A DNA stretch of 64,000 nt, from assembly GCF_003815915.1 (NCBI RefSeq), contig NZ_CP033929.1, positions 2,852,001 to 2,916,000 of the forward strand, written 5' to 3'. Under the pieces are notes generated by a model. It was not told the DNA's origin, searched no databases, and worked only from the letters and a program-made list of their open reading frames with translations. The position numbers and the translations under genes are program-made. Origin of the DNA: Chryseobacterium indoltheticum (lineage in GTDB: Bacteria; Bacteroidota; Bacteroidia; Flavobacteriales; Weeksellaceae). Below are positions 43,662-54,372 of the stretch, piece after piece. Position 1 is the stretch's first letter. Every line of letters begins with the position of its first letter.

Positions 43662-46600
43662 TTAATCTACGTGTTTCGGAGTAAATCCGTCTTCACTTAG
43701 TTCTCTGTGATCATATTCTGCTTTCATTTCAGCATCGTAATCTACTTTTTCATCTTTACCCATTCTTCTTAGAATTGAATCGAATAGTGAATACACTACC
43801 GGTACAATAATCAAAGTAAGGAATAATGATGAAGTCAAACCACCTATGATTACCCAAGCAAGACCATTATTCATCTCCGCTCCTGCTCCTTTTGCAATCG
43901 CAATCGGGATCATACCGAAGATCATCGCAATCGTGGTCATCAGGATCGGACGAAGACGTGCGTGGTTGGCCTGTATCAAAGCGTCATGTGTAGTTGCACC
44001 TGCTGCTTTTCTCATATTGGCAAAATCGACAATCATAATCGCATTTTTCGCCACCAAACCAATCAACATGATCATCCCCAACATCGTAAAGATGTTTAAT
44101 GAATTTCCGGTGATGGCCAAAATAACCATTACCCCGATCAATGCCAAAGGAATTGAGAACAATACCACAAACGGATACACAAACGAGTCATACAATGAAA
44201 CCATTACCAGATATACCAATACGATAGCTGCCAGTAAAGCAATTCCTAACGTACCGAAACCTTCGGTCTGGTTTTCCATATCACCACTCCAAATGTAGCT
44301 TACCCCGGCAGGCTTGGTTTTTTCGTTATCCATAAACTGAGCTGCCCATTCGTTGGCAACATCTCCTACAGGACGACCTACTACTTTAGATTTTACTTTT
44401 ACAGAAGGTGCTTTGTCTCTACGTTCCAATAAACTTGGTCCTGAACCCATTTTCACATCTGCAAACTGGCTTAGTCTGATCTGTTCACCGTTAGGATTTG
44501 TAAACATAAGATTTCTTACATCATCGATCGACTGTCTGTTGGCATCACCAAAACGGATGTTGATGTCATATTCGTATTCTCCGGCTCTGAATTTTCCGTC
44601 TGTATTTCCACTGAATGCAGTCTGCATCGTTTGTCCTACACTAGAAAGATTTAAACCTAAAGAAGCCATTTTATCTCTGTCGATATTCACCTGCACTTCA
44701 GGGTTTCCTGAGTCAGTTGATAATTCTGCATCTACAGAACCCGGAACTTTTTTAAGCAAAGCCAAAATTCTGTTGGCTTCTTTATTAGCGGTTTCGTTAT
44801 CCTGAGCGGTTACCACCATTTCAATTGGTGCATTATCTGCTCCCATCAATCCGATTGGTGCTGTTTTAAACTCAACTCCGGTGAACTTTTCTTCTAAAGC
44901 TCTCTTTATTTTTGCTGATTTAATGTCTGTACTTTCGTTACGCTCAGATTTATCAACTAAGATTACCTGAATTTCTGATTGATACAATGTCGCCTGCGCA
45001 CCACCAAAACCTGATGACTGCTGACCAACCGTTGTAATCATATCTACCACATCTTTATCATTTCTAAGGTATTTCTCAACCTCCAAAGTCAATTGATTGG
45101 TTTTTTCTACAGAAGCATCTTTCGGTAACTCCATCTGAACAAGGAACTGGCCTCTATCCATTTTAGGGAAGAATTCACCCCCGATAAATCCGAATGCCAC
45201 CAACATAAATGAAGAGATCAAAATAATAAATGTTACAATAACAGTCATCACTCTTCTTAATGTTGTTTTTAAAGCCCATTCAAGAATTCCAGAAATCCAG
45301 TGTGTGAATTTCTCCAATTGCTTTTCAAACCAAAGGATAAATTTCTCAAAAGGATTTTTACCGGTAAGGTGTACCAATTTACCAAATCTTGATGATAACC
45401 AAGGAATAATGGTAAATGAAGCCAATAAAGAGAACATTGTCGCAATAACTACCGTGACGCAGAACTGTGCCAAGATATCAGAAACTAATCCTGAACTCAT
45501 TGCAATCGGTAAGAATACCACCACAATTACCATCGTGATCGCCGTTACCGTAAATCCGATCTCTGAAGCTCCGTCGTATGCTGCACGAATTCTGCTTTTC
45601 CCCATCTCCATGTGACGGTAAACGTTTTCCAAAACTACAATCGCATCATCCACAAGAATACCAACAACCAGTGAAAGTCCTAATAAACTCATCAAGTTTA
45701 AGGTATATCCCATCAGATACATCCCGATTACCGTTGCAATCAACGACACCGGAATAGAAACCATTACAATAAATGCATTTCTGATGTTGTGAAGGAATAA
45801 AAGCATTACCACTGCCACCAAAATAATCGCTAAGAATAAATCGAAGATTACGTGATCGGCAGCTTCTAAAGTAAACTCTGTAGAGTCATCTACAATACTT
45901 ACTTTAACATCCTGTGCTTTATAATTGTTCTGAACCTGAGCAATTGTTGACTGAACCAATTCTGAAACCGCCACCGCATTGGCATCTGACTGTTTCTTCA
46001 CCTGCATCAAAATCGTAGGATTCTGGTTGAATCTTGCCACTTTCTCTACATCTTTCTGGGTATCGAAAACGGTTGCAATATCAGACAGACGAACCTGCGC
46101 TCCGTTTTTATTAGAAACGACAAGATTATTCATCTCAGCTACATCTCTGTATTTTCCAGAAAGTCTGATGGTAGATCTTGAAGTTCTTGTTTTTAAAGCT
46201 CCCGTAGGGAAATCTAAGTTGGATGAAAGAATTGCCTGCTGCACATCACCAATTGATAGACCGTAACCCTGCAATTTCTTTTCATCTAAATTTACCTGAA
46301 TCTCTCTCTCCTGCCCACCAACAAGGTCAACCTGAGCAACACCGTTTACACGGGAGAAAATAGGCTCTACTTTTTTATCTAAAAGATCATAAAGCTCTTT
46401 ATTATTCAGTTTATTACTGGTAATACTAAGCGTCATGATCGGTAGATCATCTAACGAGAATTTTTGAAGAGAAGGCGGATCTGCATCTTCCGGAAGATCT
46501 GCCAGAATAGCATTTACTTTTCTCTGTGCATCATTCAACGCATAGTTTACATCGGCACCAGTGTTCAGCTGAACCATGATTACCGATAAACTTTCGTACG

Positions 46601-46850
46601 AAGATGATTCTACTTTTTTTACGTTTTCCAAAGAACCTACAGCATCTTCGATCTTTCGGGTTACCGAAGTTTCCACCTCAGCAGGTGAAGCTCCCGGATA
46701 AACCGTAGAAATAGTTACCATATTGGTTTCAAACTTCGGAATCAACTCGTACCCCATCATGGAGTAGCTTAATAAACCTCCCAACGTAAGAATCGTAAAC
46801 AATACGATAACGAGGGACGGCCTTTTAATGGATATTTCTGCTAACTTCAT
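43662..46850 (-). CDS. RND efflux permease (AcrB/HAE1 type)
   Basis: 1062 aa inner-membrane trimeric proton/drug antiporter. About 12 hydrophobic helices in two halves with large periplasmic loops. The TM4 proton-relay aspartates appear in VGILVDDAIVVLENVY, and MNFDRGQFLVQMELP-type and NGLAWVIIGGLTSSL segments match the family. It is the third gene of a tetR-tolC-mfp-rnd run on the minus strand (gaps about 6 and 88 bp), forming a tripartite pump for amphiphilic toxins. Substrate unknown; heavy-metal pumps usually have different sequence signatures, so drug efflux is more likely. Confidence 0.93.
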   Translation of the reverse strand: MKLAEISIKRPSLVIVLFTILTLGGLLSYSMMGYELIPKFETNMVTISTVYPGASPAEVETSVTRKIEDAVGSLENVKKVESSSYESLSVIMVQLNTGADVNYALNDAQRKVNAILADLPEDADPPSLQKFSLDDLPIMTLSITSNKLNNKELYDLLDKKVEPIFSRVNGVAQVDLVGGQEREIQVNLDEKKLQGYGLSIGDVQQAILSSNLDFPTGALKTRTSRSTIRLSGKYRDVAEMNNLVVSNKNGAQVRLSDIATVFDTQKDVEKVARFNQNPTILMQVKKQSDANAVAVSELVQSTIAQVQNNYKAQDVKVSIVDDSTEFTLEAADHVIFDLFLAIILVAVVMLLFLHNIRNAFIVMVSIPVSLIATVIGMYLMGYTLNLMSLLGLSLVVGILVDDAIVVLENVYRHMEMGKSRIRAAYDGASEIGFTVTAITMVIVVVFLPIAMSSGLVSDILAQFCVTVVIATMFSLLASFTIIPWLSSRFGKLVHLTGKNPFEKFILWFEKQLEKFTHWISGILEWALKTTLRRVMTVIVTFIILISSFMLVAFGFIGGEFFPKMDRGQFLVQMELPKDASVEKTNQLTLEVEKYLRNDKDVVDMITTVGQQSSGFGGAQATLYQSEIQVILVDKSERNESTDIKSAKIKRALEEKFTGVEFKTAPIGLMGADNAPIEMVVTAQDNETANKEANRILALLKKVPGSVDAELSTDSGNPEVQVNIDRDKMASLGLNLSSVGQTMQTAFSGNTDGKFRAGEYEYDINIRFGDANRQSIDDVRNLMFTNPNGEQIRLSQFADVKMGSGPSLLERRDKAPSVKVKSKVVGRPVGDVANEWAAQFMDNEKTKPAGVSYIWSGDMENQTEGFGTLGIALLAAIVLVYLVMVSLYDSFVYPFVVLFSIPLALIGVMVILAITGNSLNIFTMLGMIMLIGLVAKNAIMIVDFANMRKAAGATTHDALIQANHARLRPILMTTIAMIFGMIPIAIAKGAGAEMNNGLAWVIIGGLTSSLFLTLIIVPVVYSLFDSILRRMGKDEKVDYDAEMKAEYDHRELSEDGFTPKHVD

Positions 46851-46856
46851 CTGCTG

Positions 46857-47918
46857 TTACTTTACGATATTGATTTTTGAACCGTTATCTAGGTTGATTT
46901 GTCCGCTGGTAATTACCTGCTCGCCACCGTTTAATCCACTTAAGATCTGAACTTTGTCACCGTACACTTTACCGGTCTGCACTTTAATCATTTTAGCAGT
47001 TCCGTTGCTTACGATAAATAATTGTCCTGAGCTTACTCCGTTTACGAAGGCTTCTGCAGGAACGGTCAACATATTTTGAGTTTCAGCACCGTTGTTGGTT
47101 TTGAAAGTCGCTGTTGCGTACATACCCGCTTTCAGGTTTCCTCTGTTCTGAACTTCAATTTCAACAGGGAAATTCAAAGATGCATCACTTTTAGGAGCGA
47201 TGAACGTAATTCTTCCGCTGAAAGAATCATCCGGTAAAACATTTACATTAATTGACACTTCCTGACCCAGCTGAATTCTTCCGATCTGGCTTTCGTCAAC
47301 CAAAACCGAAAGTTTCAATGAATTGATATTTACAATCTCAAATAAAGCAGTTCCCGGTGCAACCACCATTCCCGGCTCAACCATTTTTTTGTTGATGGTA
47401 CCGCTGATCCCCGCTCTGATGCTTGTATCATTTACTCTTACACCCTGAGCTCTTACTGCAGCCTGCATATTTTTTAACTGTAATCTTGAGTTATCAAGCT
47501 GTTGCTTCGTAACACCACCAGTTTTATAAGCATTTTCGTAACGTTGATTGTCGATAATTGCGTTCTGCAAATTGTTTTGCGCCTGAGTAACATCTACTTC
47601 AATCGCGTCTCTTTTGATAGTTGCCAACACTTGACCGGCACCTACTTTTGAACCTTCTTTTACCAAAACACTCACAATACGTCCTGAAATCTCAGAAGAC
47701 TGCTGCATTTCCTGCTTTGGAATAAAAGTTCCGTTTGCACTATAATCGGTATCAATATTTTGTCTTGAAACAGTAATTACATTCACGTTGATCTTGTCAA
47801 CCTGCTTTGCTACTTCTTTTACTTCAGTTTCCTGTTTCTTTTTGTTATCTGCAATTTTCCAAGCTGCCAAACCAACAAGTACGGCTGCTACGATGATATA
47901 TATTAAAGTTTTTTTCAT
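46857..47918 (-). CDS. RND efflux periplasmic adaptor (MFP)
   Basis: 353 aa. The N-terminal helix (LIYIIVAAVLVGLAAWKIAD) anchors it to the inner membrane without a lipobox Cys. It has a barrel-sandwich hybrid (SGRIVSVLVKEGSKVGAGQVLATI), an alpha-helical hairpin (about 95-160) and beta-barrel plus membrane-proximal domains. Joins the RND pump to TolC. The stop lies 6 nt before the RND start codon. Confidence 0.92.
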   Translation of the reverse strand: MKKTLIYIIVAAVLVGLAAWKIADNKKKQETEVKEVAKQVDKINVNVITVSRQNIDTDYSANGTFIPKQEMQQSSEISGRIVSVLVKEGSKVGAGQVLATIKRDAIEVDVTQAQNNLQNAIIDNQRYENAYKTGGVTKQQLDNSRLQLKNMQAAVRAQGVRVNDTSIRAGISGTINKKMVEPGMVVAPGTALFEIVNINSLKLSVLVDESQIGRIQLGQEVSINVNVLPDDSFSGRITFIAPKSDASLNFPVEIEVQNRGNLKAGMYATATFKTNNGAETQNMLTVPAEAFVNGVSSGQLFIVSNGTAKMIKVQTGKVYGDKVQILSGLNGGEQVITSGQINLDNGSKINIVK

Positions 47919-48006
47919 TTGAAGTTATTTATTAATTAAAAGTCAAATGCAATCGCCAAATCTTTAGTAATTTTTTTGTACTGCAATTCATAGCGATTTC
48001 ATGTTG

Positions 48007-49359
48007 TTATGGGTTTTGTAAAGTATTAAGCTCGCCTTTAGCTTTTATTAATTTAATCTCAGCCTGTTTGTAGTCTAGTAATGCTGTTGTGTAGTTCTGC
48101 TTTGCATCTGTTAATGCATTTTCAGAATCTAAAACTTCAGTTAATGTTGCTAAACCGTACTGATAATTTGACTGAGTGTCTTTCTGTACTTTTTCGGCAA
48201 GCGTAACGTTGTTTTTCATGCTCTCAATATTAATTAATGAATTTTCAATATTGGTAACCGCATTTTTATATTCTAAACTTAGCTGAAGCTGTGTATTCTG
48301 AATGTCTTGATCAAGATCTAAAATATCGATTTCAGCCTGCTGAATTTTTGATTTTGTAGAACCACCCGTAAAAATCGGAATGTTTATATTTAAACCAATC
48401 GCAGAATAATCACTCCAAAGAACTCCGTTATTCAATCCGTTTGTTAAAGGAAATTTTTTACCCATTCCGGCCCAACCGTAGTTTGCCTGCAATCCAACCG
48501 TAGGATAAAGATATGCTTCAGTAGCTTTTTTGTTATATACTAAAAGCTCTCTGTTTTTCTGTAAAACCTTCAGCTCAGAACGTCCTTCAAGATTTACGGC
48601 ATCAGCTAAAAGCTGTGGTTGAGGTTCGATTGTTTTTTCTTCCAGTTCAATTTCTGTATCAATAGGAATTCCCATATAAAACTTCAAAGAGTTCTTTGAA
48701 AGCTCCACCGCATTCACCAATTGCTGTCTGCTTGAGCTGATATTCGTCAACTGAACATTGGTACGGTCTAAGTCGATTCCTTTTGCCAAACCATTATCTA
48801 CCAAACTCTTAATTACGTTTCTTACTTTTTCTGTATTTGTGTAACTTACATTCAGAGTTTTAAGATTTTCTTCCTGCACAAAAACCTGATAATAGGCTGT
48901 TGCCACATTTTCGATCAATTGTTCGTTGGTCAGCTGAGCATTTAAAACATAAAATTCTCTGGTAGATTTTGCTGCTTTAAGGCCTGTAAAAACTCTTTGA
49001 TCAAAAATAGTCTGATTAAGAGTTACAACAGCCTGTGACTGCCAAGCCTGTCCCAACTGTGCACGAATTCTTTCACCTCCAAATTCAAGCAATGACTCCT
49101 GAATCACCGGATTGTAAGTTACCCCTGCAGTAGCCCCAATCTGTGGTAAAGCTCCGGCTCTTGCTTCATTGATTTTGTACTCTGCTTTTTTAATCTGCAA
49201 AGCTGCTTTTTTTGCCTCAGCTTTATTTTGTAAAGCCTGCTTAATAGCTTCCTGCAGCGACACCTGTTGCTGTGCATAGGCAGATGAAGAGCCGAAAATC
49301 ATAAATGCAGCAGCTATCCCAATTTTTAGCTTCTTTGCAGTTATACGTTTTCTGTTCAT
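48007..49359 (-). CDS. TolC-family outer-membrane channel
   Basis: 450 aa with a signal peptide (IGIAAAFMIFGSSSAYAQQ). Two TolC repeats of long amphipathic helices (KAALQIKKAEYKINEARAGA, later QKDTQSNYQYGLATLTEVLD) form the trimeric channel. Forms the outer-membrane exit of the neighbouring RND pump. Lies 88 bp upstream of the MFP gene. Not specific for a substrate. Confidence 0.92.
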   Translation of the reverse strand: MNRKRITAKKLKIGIAAAFMIFGSSSAYAQQQVSLQEAIKQALQNKAEAKKAALQIKKAEYKINEARAGALPQIGATAGVTYNPVIQESLLEFGGERIRAQLGQAWQSQAVVTLNQTIFDQRVFTGLKAAKSTREFYVLNAQLTNEQLIENVATAYYQVFVQEENLKTLNVSYTNTEKVRNVIKSLVDNGLAKGIDLDRTNVQLTNISSSRQQLVNAVELSKNSLKFYMGIPIDTEIELEEKTIEPQPQLLADAVNLEGRSELKVLQKNRELLVYNKKATEAYLYPTVGLQANYGWAGMGKKFPLTNGLNNGVLWSDYSAIGLNINIPIFTGGSTKSKIQQAEIDILDLDQDIQNTQLQLSLEYKNAVTNIENSLINIESMKNNVTLAEKVQKDTQSNYQYGLATLTEVLDSENALTDAKQNYTTALLDYKQAEIKLIKAKGELNTLQNP

Positions 49360-49451
49360 AATTTTATACTTCGTTTATTTTTTGTTTTCTCTGTTTGAAT
49401 CTTTATTCCTAAAGGACGATCTAATTCTTAAATTACTTTAACAGTTTTTAA

Positions 49452-50045
49452 TTAATTTTTAAAAAGCATGTTAAGAATGATATCTTTTCTCTCTGCAATC
49501 AACTCATCAAATTCTTTATCTGTGACATTCATGTTTTCCATAAATAATGGTCTGATGGCACTTGGGAAAATGAGTAAAGCGATCATATTGAGGATAAAAT
49601 GTACCGGTTTCATTTTTTCGATGTTTCCCAGTTCCATTTCTGTTTCAATATCTTTATAAAGCTTTTCGAGATCGTCAGTTTCAATATCTTTTTTACGACA
49701 GTTTCCTTTATTAATTTGTGAAACGATATAAGTTTCCAGATAAGGATACTGAAGGCTTGTAGAAAGGCTTCCCTCAATAAATTGACCTATTTTTTCTTTA
49801 AAAGGAAGATCAGAATTCATAATGATTTCAGATTTTTCTTTTTCTACTTTTTGTGCGTCATCAAAAATAATCTGAATCAGATTATCTCTTGATCTGAAAT
49901 AGTAATTAATAAGTGTTCTGTTGACACCTGCTTCATCAGCTATTTCCTGTGTTGTAGCATCAAACTTACCTTGTACAAAGAATAAATTCTTTGCAGTTTG
50001 CTTGATTAACTCTTGGGTTTGATCTTTTTTTTCTTGTTTTGACAT
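49452..50045 (-). CDS. TetR/AcrR-family regulator
   Basis: 197 aa. HTH near residues 15-60: TAKNLFFVQGKFDATTQEIA ... NRTLINYYFRSRDNLIQII. The C-terminal ligand domain is all-helical. It is first in the operon direction and 92 bp before the tolC gene, so it is likely the repressor of the pump and of itself, with induction by the pumped compound. No palindrome could be confirmed as its operator. Confidence 0.88.
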   Translation of the reverse strand: MSKQEKKDQTQELIKQTAKNLFFVQGKFDATTQEIADEAGVNRTLINYYFRSRDNLIQIIFDDAQKVEKEKSEIIMNSDLPFKEKIGQFIEGSLSTSLQYPYLETYIVSQINKGNCRKKDIETDDLEKLYKDIETEMELGNIEKMKPVHFILNMIALLIFPSAIRPLFMENMNVTDKEFDELIAERKDIILNMLFKN

Positions 50046-50191
50046 TTTTGTTAAACAATTTTGTGCAAATATAAATCAATCATTCGTTTTGACAAAATTG
50101 TTAAACAAAATAATTAATGTGATTTTCGTCATATTTTTTCTGCGGATCACATATTCATGATTTATTAATTCGTATAAGATCTTTGTTTGAT

Positions 50192-50199
50192 TATATTTG
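50192..50199 (+). promoter_or_regulatory. -7 box TATATTTG before the T9SS cargo gene
   Basis: Exact TAnnTTTG, 12 nt before the first ATG (50212), giving a very short leader. No clear -33 TTG. Confidence 0.4.
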
Positions 50200-50211
50200 C
50201 AGAAATTAATA

Positions 50212-53200
50212 ATGATGAGAAAAATTTTATTACTGATTATTCTTTTATTTTCATTTTCAATAAATGCACAATGTAATAATTGTGCAAAAAATTTTGGCGA
50301 GTGGGTTTTTGATGATACTGTTGGAATGAAAAAAACAAATGATGGATTTTTATTCGTATACCATCCAAACAATTCTTACAGTACAGCAAAAATGAAGAAA
50401 TATGATTTTAATTGTAATCTTCAATGGGAAAAAACAGAAGTGATACAATCATTTAATGTAGATGAATATGGAAATATTTATACATTAGGAACTGATGGAT
50501 ATTACATGAATTATGTAAATAAATTGACCAAATACAATTCAAATGGTGTATTGATATGGCAAAAGCAATTCACTGGAGAAGTAAGAAGGCTCGCAAAAAA
50601 CATTTTTATACATCAAAACACTGTAATAGTTACTGGTGTGTATAATTATAATTTAAATTTTTTTGGTCTGATAAACTTTACTAATAACAGCGGAAATACA
50701 TCACCGTATGCCCGAGCTTTTCTCGCTAAATTTGATACCGATGGAAACTTTTACAATGCTATTCAATTGGGACAAAATATTGAAAACTTTAAAGATTCTG
50801 CGATGGATAATGATGGAAATATATATATTTCTAAAGTAGATGCCAACTTTCAATATAGTAAAATTGAAAAATTTAACACCAACTTACAACTAATACTTTC
50901 AAAAGAGATTTCAAATAACACTGGAGTATATTGGGCTTATTGCCCAACTAATTTACATTATAATAAATTGAACAATAAAATGTATGTTTATGGTAGTTTT
51001 TCAATTGCTACTAAAATAGACAATGTAAATTTTTCTACAGGAAATCCTAATAACGGAGTTATACAAAGTATCATCTCAGAATTTGATATCTCAACCTTAA
51101 ATCTTACAAGACATTTACAGTTTTACAATAATTCTAATTTGCAAATACCTCAAGAGTACAATAATAATACATACACACTTAATAACGCTTACTTTGCTGA
51201 GACTAATGATTATCTTTACGGATTTGGTAGCTTTTCTAAAAATATGACTTTAGGAAATACTAATTTAACATCATCTAGTACTCTTTCAAGTTCAGGCTAC
51301 ACTTACAATCATGAAGATTTAGTTTTATTTAAAATAAATCTAAGTAATTTTCAGCCAGAGGTTTTATTTAAATCGAATACAACAATGCAGCCCAATCAAT
51401 ATGGATCATTAAATGCTGCCGATGAAATATTCATTCATAATGATGAAGTATATGTCTCGGCAAACTTTACTGCTAAACCTATTGTAATGAATGGCACTAC
51501 AATAAACAATAATAGTGGTAATGGAGATACCGATGTTTTATTTTATAAATATAATGCAAATTCGCAAAATTCAGTTTCTTCAAATTCTCCTGTTTGTATC
51601 AATTCAAACATTCAATTAAATGCGACAGGAGGAGCAATTTACAACTGGACAGGACCAAACGGGTTTACATCTAGTCTCCAAAACCCGACTATTCCTAATT
51701 CTACTTTAGCAAATGCAGGAACTTATACATGTCAGATTTCAGGATCGGGAGCATGCGACGGAAGTTTCACTGTAAATGTTGTAGTTGGTGACAACATCGC
51801 GCCAGTTCCAAATACAGCACAACTTCCCGATATTTCAGGAGATTGCAACACCATAATTTCTAATATTCCGACTGCAACAGATAATTGCGTTGGAACTATT
51901 ATTGCTACAACTACAGATACGCTTAATTATTCAATTCCGGGAACTTATATCATTCATTGGACTTACAGCGACGGAAACGGAAATATCTCCACACAGAATC
52001 AAAATGTAATTGTAAATTCTCCTGCATTACCAACGACAACAATTACAAATCAAGTTTTTTGTGCAACCGATCAACCAACAATAGCAAACCTTCAAATCAC
52101 AGGTCAAAATATCAAATGGTATGATGCTGCCAATACTATTTTGCCTACAACTACTCCACTTGTAAACGGACAAACTTATTTCGCTTCACAAACTATTAAT
52201 GCTTGTGAAAGTACTAAAATCTCTATTCAGGTTACGGTAAACAATACACCAAAACCTGTTGCAAATGTAAATCAGGATTTCTGTGAATCTGCAAATCCTA
52301 CATTAGCAAATTTAGTGGTAAACGGAATAGGTTTAATTTATTACAATGCCACAGGAAATGTTTTACCGCTTACCACCCCACTCGTTCATGGGCAAACTTA
52401 TTTCGTTACCCAAACTTTGAATGGTTGTGAATCTGAAAAACTGGCAATTACCGTAACACTTTCGCAAAACAATGTTCCGGCAGACAATTACAGAACGTCA
52501 CTTTGTAATGTTTCTACAGGCAATACAATGGTTGTAGATCTTACTTCATACCAAAGCAACATTATTGCAAATCCTAATAATTATATTTTCACCTTTACCA
52601 CTCAAGCAGGAGCTCCAATTCCGAACCCGGCAAATTATACATTAAATATAGGTTCAAATGTGATCAATGTGAAAGTTGCAACGGCGGATGGATGTTTTAA
52701 AAATGTTGTTTTAGAATTAGTTTTAAATCCGAAACCGATTATTACACTTCCAGAAGATTTTGATTTCTGTAAAGGGAAAACGGTAACTTTAGACGCAGGA
52801 ACAGGCTATACATCGTACTTATGGAATACCGGAGCGACCACACAAACAATTTCCGTTTCAAGTCCCGGAAATTATTCTGTGACCGTTACCAATATGTTCG
52901 GATGTAGCAATACCGATACTATTCAGCTGAGTTATTCTGTTTTAGCGGAAATTGTTTCTGTAAATATCAATAACAATACAGCTACTGTTGTTCTTTCAGC
53001 TTCCGGAAACTATGAATATTCTTTAGACAACTCTTCTTGGCAAGATTCTAATGTATTCAGTAATTTAGGAATTGGAGAATATATTGTTTATGTAAGAACA
53101 AAATCTGGCTGTATCATTGGCCAGAAACCTTTTTCTATCTTTAATATTCCAAATGCGATCAGCCCGAATGGAGACGGAATAAATGACAAATGGAAAATTG

Positions 53201-53409
53201 CAGGCTTAGAAAATTATACAGGATCGGAAATTCATGTTTTCGATAGAAAAGGAGTTTTGGTTTTCAAACAAATCATCAATAAAAAGCCTTTAGAATGGGA
53301 TGCTAAAATCAAAGGCTCACCAATTCCTACAGGAAATTACTGGTATTCTATCAAAGTTTCAGACGGCAGAAATTATACAGGCTGGCTTTTGATAAAGAAC
53401 AGAGAATAA
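50212..53409 (+). CDS. Large surface protein with T9SS type B sorting domain
   Basis: 1065 aa. A signal peptide (RKILLLIILLFSFSINAQ) targets the Sec system; the last about 85 residues (AISPNGDGINDKWKIAG to WLLIKNRE) are the gliding-motility-associated type B C-terminal domain read by the type IX secretion system. The N-terminal 440 residues look like a beta-propeller-like repeat (YDFNCNLQWEKT, KYNSNGVLIWQKQ). Then an Ig-like domain (WTGPNGFTSSLQNP), a HYR-like domain (about 520-600), two near-identical Ig-like repeats (612 and 686; KWYDAANTILPTTTPL, IYYNATGNVLPLTTPL) and another Cys-containing repeat. Likely an adhesin or gliding-linked surface protein. ATG 50212 or 50215. Confidence 0.88.
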   Translation: MMRKILLLIILLFSFSINAQCNNCAKNFGEWVFDDTVGMKKTNDGFLFVYHPNNSYSTAKMKKYDFNCNLQWEKTEVIQSFNVDEYGNIYTLGTDGYYMNYVNKLTKYNSNGVLIWQKQFTGEVRRLAKNIFIHQNTVIVTGVYNYNLNFFGLINFTNNSGNTSPYARAFLAKFDTDGNFYNAIQLGQNIENFKDSAMDNDGNIYISKVDANFQYSKIEKFNTNLQLILSKEISNNTGVYWAYCPTNLHYNKLNNKMYVYGSFSIATKIDNVNFSTGNPNNGVIQSIISEFDISTLNLTRHLQFYNNSNLQIPQEYNNNTYTLNNAYFAETNDYLYGFGSFSKNMTLGNTNLTSSSTLSSSGYTYNHEDLVLFKINLSNFQPEVLFKSNTTMQPNQYGSLNAADEIFIHNDEVYVSANFTAKPIVMNGTTINNNSGNGDTDVLFYKYNANSQNSVSSNSPVCINSNIQLNATGGAIYNWTGPNGFTSSLQNPTIPNSTLANAGTYTCQISGSGACDGSFTVNVVVGDNIAPVPNTAQLPDISGDCNTIISNIPTATDNCVGTIIATTTDTLNYSIPGTYIIHWTYSDGNGNISTQNQNVIVNSPALPTTTITNQVFCATDQPTIANLQITGQNIKWYDAANTILPTTTPLVNGQTYFASQTINACESTKISIQVTVNNTPKPVANVNQDFCESANPTLANLVVNGIGLIYYNATGNVLPLTTPLVHGQTYFVTQTLNGCESEKLAITVTLSQNNVPADNYRTSLCNVSTGNTMVVDLTSYQSNIIANPNNYIFTFTTQAGAPIPNPANYTLNIGSNVINVKVATADGCFKNVVLELVLNPKPIITLPEDFDFCKGKTVTLDAGTGYTSYLWNTGATTQTISVSSPGNYSVTVTNMFGCSNTDTIQLSYSVLAEIVSVNINNNTATVVLSASGNYEYSLDNSSWQDSNVFSNLGIGEYIVYVRTKSGCIIGQKPFSIFNIPNAISPNGDGINDKWKIAGLENYTGSEIHVFDRKGVLVFKQIINKKPLEWDAKIKGSPIPTGNYWYSIKVSDGRNYTGWLLIKNRE

Positions 53410-53412
53410 CAC

Positions 53413-53446
53413 AAAAAAACGAGCAGAAATTTCTGCTCGTTTTTTT
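53413..53446. terminator. Bidirectional terminator
   Basis: AAAAAAACGAGCAGAAA / TTTCTGCTCGTTTTTTT palindrome between the convergent T9SS cargo and CvfB-like genes. Confidence 0.9.
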
Positions 53447-53468
53447 ATTTTAGTAAATGAATTTCGTT

Positions 53469-54293
53469 TTAAACTAACTTAATTTTATCATCTAAAATAT
53501 CGACGATTTTATCTTTATACAAACCGCCTAAGGCTTTTTTGAAGTTCTTTTTACTCATCTGCAATTCATCTTTGATCTCTTCCGGTGAAGATTTGTCTGA
53601 AAGATGAAGGAGCCCGAAATTTTCTTCCAATTTATTTAGGATTTTCTGCTTAAACTCATCAATATTCTCAAAACCTACAGGCTGAAGTGAAACGTCAATT
53701 TTCCCATCTTCACGAATATCCTTGATATATCCTTCTTCTTCTGAAAGCGGATATAGTTTTTTGTAAACATCAGAAGTATAAATTAATCCGATATATTTTT
53801 TGTTGATAACGACATTCCAGCCCAATTCGCTTTCATTCATCATCAATAAATCTACTTTATCTCCTTTTTGGAAAGGAAGATCTTCATATTGTGGATTTCT
53901 TTTAAATTTTGTAGTTCCGGTAATCAATTTCAGCTCATCATCTACATAAAGATGAACAAGGTATCTTTTACCCTCAATAATTTTTGTCTTCTGCTGTTTG
54001 TAAGGAATGAAAACATCTTTGATGATCCCCCAATCCATAAACGCACCGGTTGGAAGACTTTGCACACAGCTCATCACCGCAAACTCACCCACTTCAGCCA
54101 AAGGAATTTCGGTAGTTGCTTTCAGTTTGTTATCATCCTGATACACAAAAACTTCAATCTCATCACCAATTTCTTTTTCTTCACGAATAAAAACTTTAGA
54201 CATAAAAGCGCTTTCGCCCGTCTCTGATTCAAGCATCCATCCTGAATTGTTTTTTTCTGAAATTTTTAAAGTTTGGGTTTTTCCGAGTTGCAT
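53469..54293 (-). CDS. CvfB-like S1 RNA-binding protein
   Basis: 274 aa with three S1-type OB domains and a C-terminal winged-helix (about 225-274; FKKALGGLYKDKIVDIL). The first segment GKTQTLKISEKNNSGWMLES and the middle MDWGIIKDVFIPYKQQ match the CvfB/YitL family, which binds RNA and affects virulence or translation in Gram-positive species. No signal peptide. Function in Bacteroidetes unknown. Single gene after the terminator. Confidence 0.85.
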   Translation of the reverse strand: MQLGKTQTLKISEKNNSGWMLESETGESAFMSKVFIREEKEIGDEIEVFVYQDDNKLKATTEIPLAEVGEFAVMSCVQSLPTGAFMDWGIIKDVFIPYKQQKTKIIEGKRYLVHLYVDDELKLITGTTKFKRNPQYEDLPFQKGDKVDLLMMNESELGWNVVINKKYIGLIYTSDVYKKLYPLSEEEGYIKDIREDGKIDVSLQPVGFENIDEFKQKILNKLEENFGLLHLSDKSSPEEIKDELQMSKKNFKKALGGLYKDKIVDILDDKIKLV

Positions 54294-54372
54294 TAATGAT
54301 AAATTTAGTTGGCAAAGGTAAGGAAAATAAGTGGGAGAGTTTTAAGGGTTTTTGATTTGGAGAGTTTTAGAA

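Noticed and set aside
43846..46266. Long open frames on the plus strand inside the RND gene
   Set aside because: They are antisense shadows of a strongly supported RND permease with full motif content on the other strand.
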